DNA of 8,037 nucleotides, taken from the NCBI GenBank assembly GCA_003647095.1, contig QMME01000172.1, positions 1 to 8,037 of the forward strand, read 5' to 3'. This DNA is from Deltaproteobacteria bacterium. GTDB lineage: Bacteria; Myxococcota; B64-G9. The translations under genes were made by a program, and so were the position numbers. Below, one piece after another: positions 5,615 to 8,037 of this stretch. The notes beneath the pieces are model-generated. The model worked only from the letters and a program-made list of their open reading frames with translations. It was not told the origin of the DNA and ran no database searches. How positions within the stretch are numbered: the stretch's first letter is position 1; each line of letters begins with the position of its first letter.

Positions 5615-7177
5615 ATGTCAGCCCACTGGATGAACCTGGGCCAGGTCCTCAAGGTAAACGCCCGCAAGTACCGCGATACTCCCTGCCTGATGGACCAGCG
5701 GCGCAGCTTCAGCTTCCTGGAGACCAACCGGCGCGTGTGCCGCCTGGCCAACGCCCTGCTGGAGTTGGGGCTGCGCAAGGGCGATCGCATCTCGGTACTC
5801 TCCGAGAACAGCATCGAGTTCGTGGAGCTGTACCTGGCCGCCGCCAAGGCCGGGCTGGTAATCAATCCCATCAACTTCCGACTCACCGGCGAGGACGTGA
5901 CCTACATATCCAACCACGCCGAGGCCAGCGCCTTCGTGGTGCACGAACCCTTCCGGGAGACGTTCGAGGCGGTGCGTGACCAGCTCACCGCCCCCACCGG
6001 CCGGCACATCCTGGTGGGCGGGAAGGCGGCCGGTTACCTGTCGTACGATGAGCTCCTGGAACGGGGGGAGGAGCGGGAACCCGAGGTGGTCGTGCGCCCC
6101 GAGGATACCTGGGTGTTGCTCTACACCTCGGGAACCACCGGCAAGCCCAAGGGAGTGCTGCGCTCGCACGAATCCTACGTGGCCTTCTACCTCATCAACG
6201 CCATCGACTTCGACTTCCGGCCCGGCGATCGCGTGCTCAACGTCATGCCCCTGTGCCACGTCAACACCACCTTCTTCACCTTCACCTTGACCTACATCGG
6301 CGGCAGCACCTACGTGGTTCCCGCCCGCGGTTTCGAGCCGCGGCAGATGCTCCAGGTGGTGCAGCAGGCGCGCATCAACTTCATCTCGCTGATCCCCACC
6401 CACTACGCGCTCATCCTGGCCATACCCCCCGAGGAACGGGCCCGCTACGACCTGTCGTCGATCAAGAAGCTGCTGTGCTCCTCGGCCCCGGCCCGGGTGG
6501 AGCACAAGAAGGCCATCATGGCCATGCTGCCGGGGGTGGAACTGTACGAGGGTTACGGCTCCACCGAGGCGGGCATCGTCACCGTGCTGGGCCCGGACGA
6601 GCAGTTGACCAAGCCCGGTTCCATCGGCCGCGAGAGCCTGGGCACCGACGAGATCAAGATTCTCGACGAGAACCAACAGCCGGTGGCACCCGGCCAGATC
6701 GGCGAGTTGTACTCGCGCGGGCCCATGCTCTTCGACGGCTACTTCAAGGACGAGGCCAAGACCCGCGCCGCCCATGCCGGGGAGTGGTTCTCGGCCGGTG
6801 ACATGGCCTACCAGGACGAGGACGGCTACTACTTCCTGGTGGATCGCAAGCACAACATGATCATCACCGGCGGCGAGCACGTGTTTCCCTCGGAGGTGGA
6901 AAACGTCATCTGCCAGCACCCGGCGGTCATGGACGCGGCGGTGGTGGGCGTGCCCCACGAGAAGTGGGGCGAGTCCGTGTGCGCGGTGGTCATCCGCAAG
7001 CCCGGGGCCGAGTGCAGCGAGGAGGAAGTGGTGCAACACTGCCGCCGGCACCTGGCCGGCTACAAGCGTCCCAAGCGGGTGGTGTTCATCGAGCCCGGGC
7101 AGATGCCGCGCACCGCCACCGGCAAGATCCTGCACCGCATCCTGCGCGAGCGCCTGGCCGATGGGGACTGGCCATGA
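5615..7177 (+). CDS. AMP-forming acyl-CoA synthetase/ligase (ANL superfamily)
   Basis: This complete 520-aa adenylate-forming ligase should convert a carboxylic acid, ATP and CoA to an acyl-CoA, AMP and pyrophosphate. Diagnostic motifs are the P-loop TSGTTGKPKG (171-180), YGSTE (314-318), SAGD with D396, the hinge DRKHNMIITGGEHVFPSEVE (410-429), and the C-terminal catalytic Lys K504 in RTATGKILHR. There is no signal peptide or membrane segment, so it is cytoplasmic. Overall it resembles class I medium/long-chain or aryl acyl-CoA ligases of the FadD/4-coumarate-CoA ligase type. I cannot name the acid from sequence. It lies 19 nt behind the NDP-forming synthetase, and its TGA overlaps the ATG of the next ligase gene (ATGA at 7174-7177), indicating translational coupling. 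All catalytic motifs are intact, unlike the interrupted ligase downstream. Confidence 0.93.
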   Translation: MSAHWMNLGQVLKVNARKYRDTPCLMDQRRSFSFLETNRRVCRLANALLELGLRKGDRISVLSENSIEFVELYLAAAKAGLVINPINFRLTGEDVTYISNHAEASAFVVHEPFRETFEAVRDQLTAPTGRHILVGGKAAGYLSYDELLERGEEREPEVVVRPEDTWVLLYTSGTTGKPKGVLRSHESYVAFYLINAIDFDFRPGDRVLNVMPLCHVNTTFFTFTLTYIGGSTYVVPARGFEPRQMLQVVQQARINFISLIPTHYALILAIPPEERARYDLSSIKKLLCSSAPARVEHKKAIMAMLPGVELYEGYGSTEAGIVTVLGPDEQLTKPGSIGRESLGTDEIKILDENQQPVAPGQIGELYSRGPMLFDGYFKDEAKTRAAHAGEWFSAGDMAYQDEDGYYFLVDRKHNMIITGGEHVFPSEVENVICQHPAVMDAAVVGVPHEKWGESVCAVVIRKPGAECSEEEVVQHCRRHLAGYKRPKRVVFIEPGQMPRTATGKILHRILRERLADGDWP

Positions 7178-8037
7178 GCACCGTTACCCCCATCACTCCT
7201 GATGCCGGCGGCGAGAGTCGTCTCTTCAACGCGGCCGATTATTTCATCGACCGCAACATCCGCCAAGGACGCGGGCACCGCACGGCCATATACTTCGGGG
7301 ACACCCGCCTGAGCTACAACCAGGTGCAGAAGATGGTCAACAAGACGGCCAACGCCCTGCGCGACCTGGGGGTGCACATCGAGGACCGGGTGCTGCTGGT
7401 GCTGCTCGATACCCCCGAGTTCTACGCCTGCTTCTGGGGCGCCATGCGCATCGGCGCCGTGCCCGTGCCCTGCAGTACCCTGTTGACTCCGGAGGAATAC
7501 GAGTACTTTCTCAACGATTCGCGGGCACGGGTGCTGGTGGTGTCGAAGTCGCTGCTGCCGGTAATCCAGAGCATCCGCGGCGATCTTCCCTACCTGCGCG
7601 ATCTCATCGTGGTGGAGGAGGGGCAGGGAGCGGAGATCCCCTTCAGGCAGAAGTACAAGCGGGCCCCGGACACCTGCAAGTCGGCGGCCACTACCCGCGA
7701 CGATGTCAGCTTCTGGCTCTACTCCTCCGGTTCCACCGGCACCCCCAAGGGAACCATCCACTCCCAGTACGACATGGTGGTCTGCGCCGAGAACTACGCC
7801 CGCCAGGTGTTGAACGTGACCGAGGACGACATCACCCTGTCGGTGGCGCGGCTGTTCTTCGCCTACGGGCTGGGCAACTCCAACTACTTTCCCCTCTCGG
7901 TGGGCGCGGCGGCGGTGCACTAACCCGGCCGGCCCACACCGCAACTGATGTTCGAGTTGCTGGTCAAGTACCGGCCCACCCTGTTCTTCGGGGTGCCCAC
8001 CATGTATGCCTCCATGCTCGACCTGGCCGAGAAGCGC
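7174..8037 (+). pseudogene. Benzoate-CoA-ligase-like gene interrupted by an in-frame TAA (continues past window)
   Basis: From ATG 7174, 249 codons encode the N-terminal half of a benzoate-CoA ligase family protein. Supporting features are FNAADYFIDRNIRQGRG (18-34), RVLLVLLDTPEF (72-83), GAVPVPCSTLLTPEEY (94-109), the P-loop YSSGSTGTPKGT (183-194), and ARLFFAYGLGNSNYFPLSVG (225-244), a stretch very typical of benzoate-CoA ligases. A TAA at 7921-7923 then ends the frame. The same frame continues for 38 codons to the window end with family-like sequence (GRPTPQLMFELLVKYRPTLF, then FFGVPTMYASMLDL). This is therefore a point nonsense change and not a frameshift. An intact enzyme would need about 270 more residues, including the adenylation core and the catalytic Lys domain, so the short product should be inactive. 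Intact members activate benzoate or related acids to the CoA thioester with release of AMP. Translation starts by ATGA overlap with the preceding ligase, with only a weak GGGGA upstream. A sequencing error is the main alternative to a real pseudogene. Confidence 0.75.
7921..7923 (+). other. In-frame ochre codon inside the benzoate-CoA-ligase-like frame
   Basis: TAA follows the codons for AAAVH and precedes PGRPTPQL in the same reading frame. One base change from a sense codon such as TAC, TAT or CAA explains it. TAA is not a known selenocysteine or pyrrolysine codon, so recoding is not a likely explanation. Confidence 0.85.

Noticed and set aside
2983..5886. A 967-codon open frame on the minus strand opposite the ATPase, NDP-forming synthetase and start of the AMP-forming ligase.
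   Set aside because: It spans three clearly recognised plus-strand genes. Its translation is rich in Gly, His, Ala and Val without known motifs, as expected of an antisense shadow in GC-rich coding DNA.
5618..7135. A 505-codon minus-strand open frame opposite the AMP-forming ligase.
   Set aside because: The plus strand has every adenylation motif; the antisense translation is low-complexity and has no plausible start context.
7921..7923. Recoding of the stop as an unusual amino acid.
   Set aside because: Known recoding to selenocysteine uses TGA and to pyrrolysine uses TAG. The codon here is TAA, and the adjacent genes end in ordinary stops.

Overview
This is a GC-rich window (about two thirds G+C by eye) with dense, bacterial-style operons and strong Shine-Dalgarno sites. 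It carries acyl-CoA/aryl-CoA metabolism genes typical of an anaerobe that degrades aromatic or alicyclic acids. A proteobacterial or Desulfobacterota-like host is plausible, but nothing here fixes the taxon: there is no rRNA, tRNA or other marker gene. I see no mobile element, CRISPR array or RNA gene.

Layout: positions 1-1308 (minus strand, 3' end outside the window) encode a 3-hydroxyacyl-CoA dehydrogenase fused to the start of an enoyl-CoA hydratase domain. Positions 1309-1435 are a divergent promoter region. On the minus strand it has a good sigma70-like promoter (TTGACC-17-TATAAG). On the plus strand it has a TTGACA-17-TAAGAA candidate. The two -35 boxes face each other as a GTCAA-N10-TTGAC dyad. 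From 1436 to the window end there is one tightly packed plus-strand operon: a BcrB/BzdO/HgdB-type FeS subunit (1436-2674), an HgdC/BcrD-type ATPase activator (2717-3484), an NDP-forming acyl-CoA synthetase (3487-5595), an AMP-forming acyl-CoA ligase (5615-7177), and a benzoate-CoA-ligase-like gene (7174 to beyond 8037) that has an in-frame TAA at 7921-7923.

How they may work together (inference): the ligases would activate carboxylic acids to CoA thioesters. The ATPase would drive a low-potential electron into the BcrB-like FeS protein, which would reduce or dehydrate a ring or 2-hydroxyacyl-CoA substrate. The divergent dehydrogenase/hydratase fusion would carry out beta-oxidation-like steps on the product.

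Points deserving attention are: one catalytic FeS subunit with no adjacent partner subunit, three CoA ligases of two different mechanisms in a row, loss of two usually conserved active-site Asn residues in the dehydrogenase, and the nonsense codon in the last ligase.
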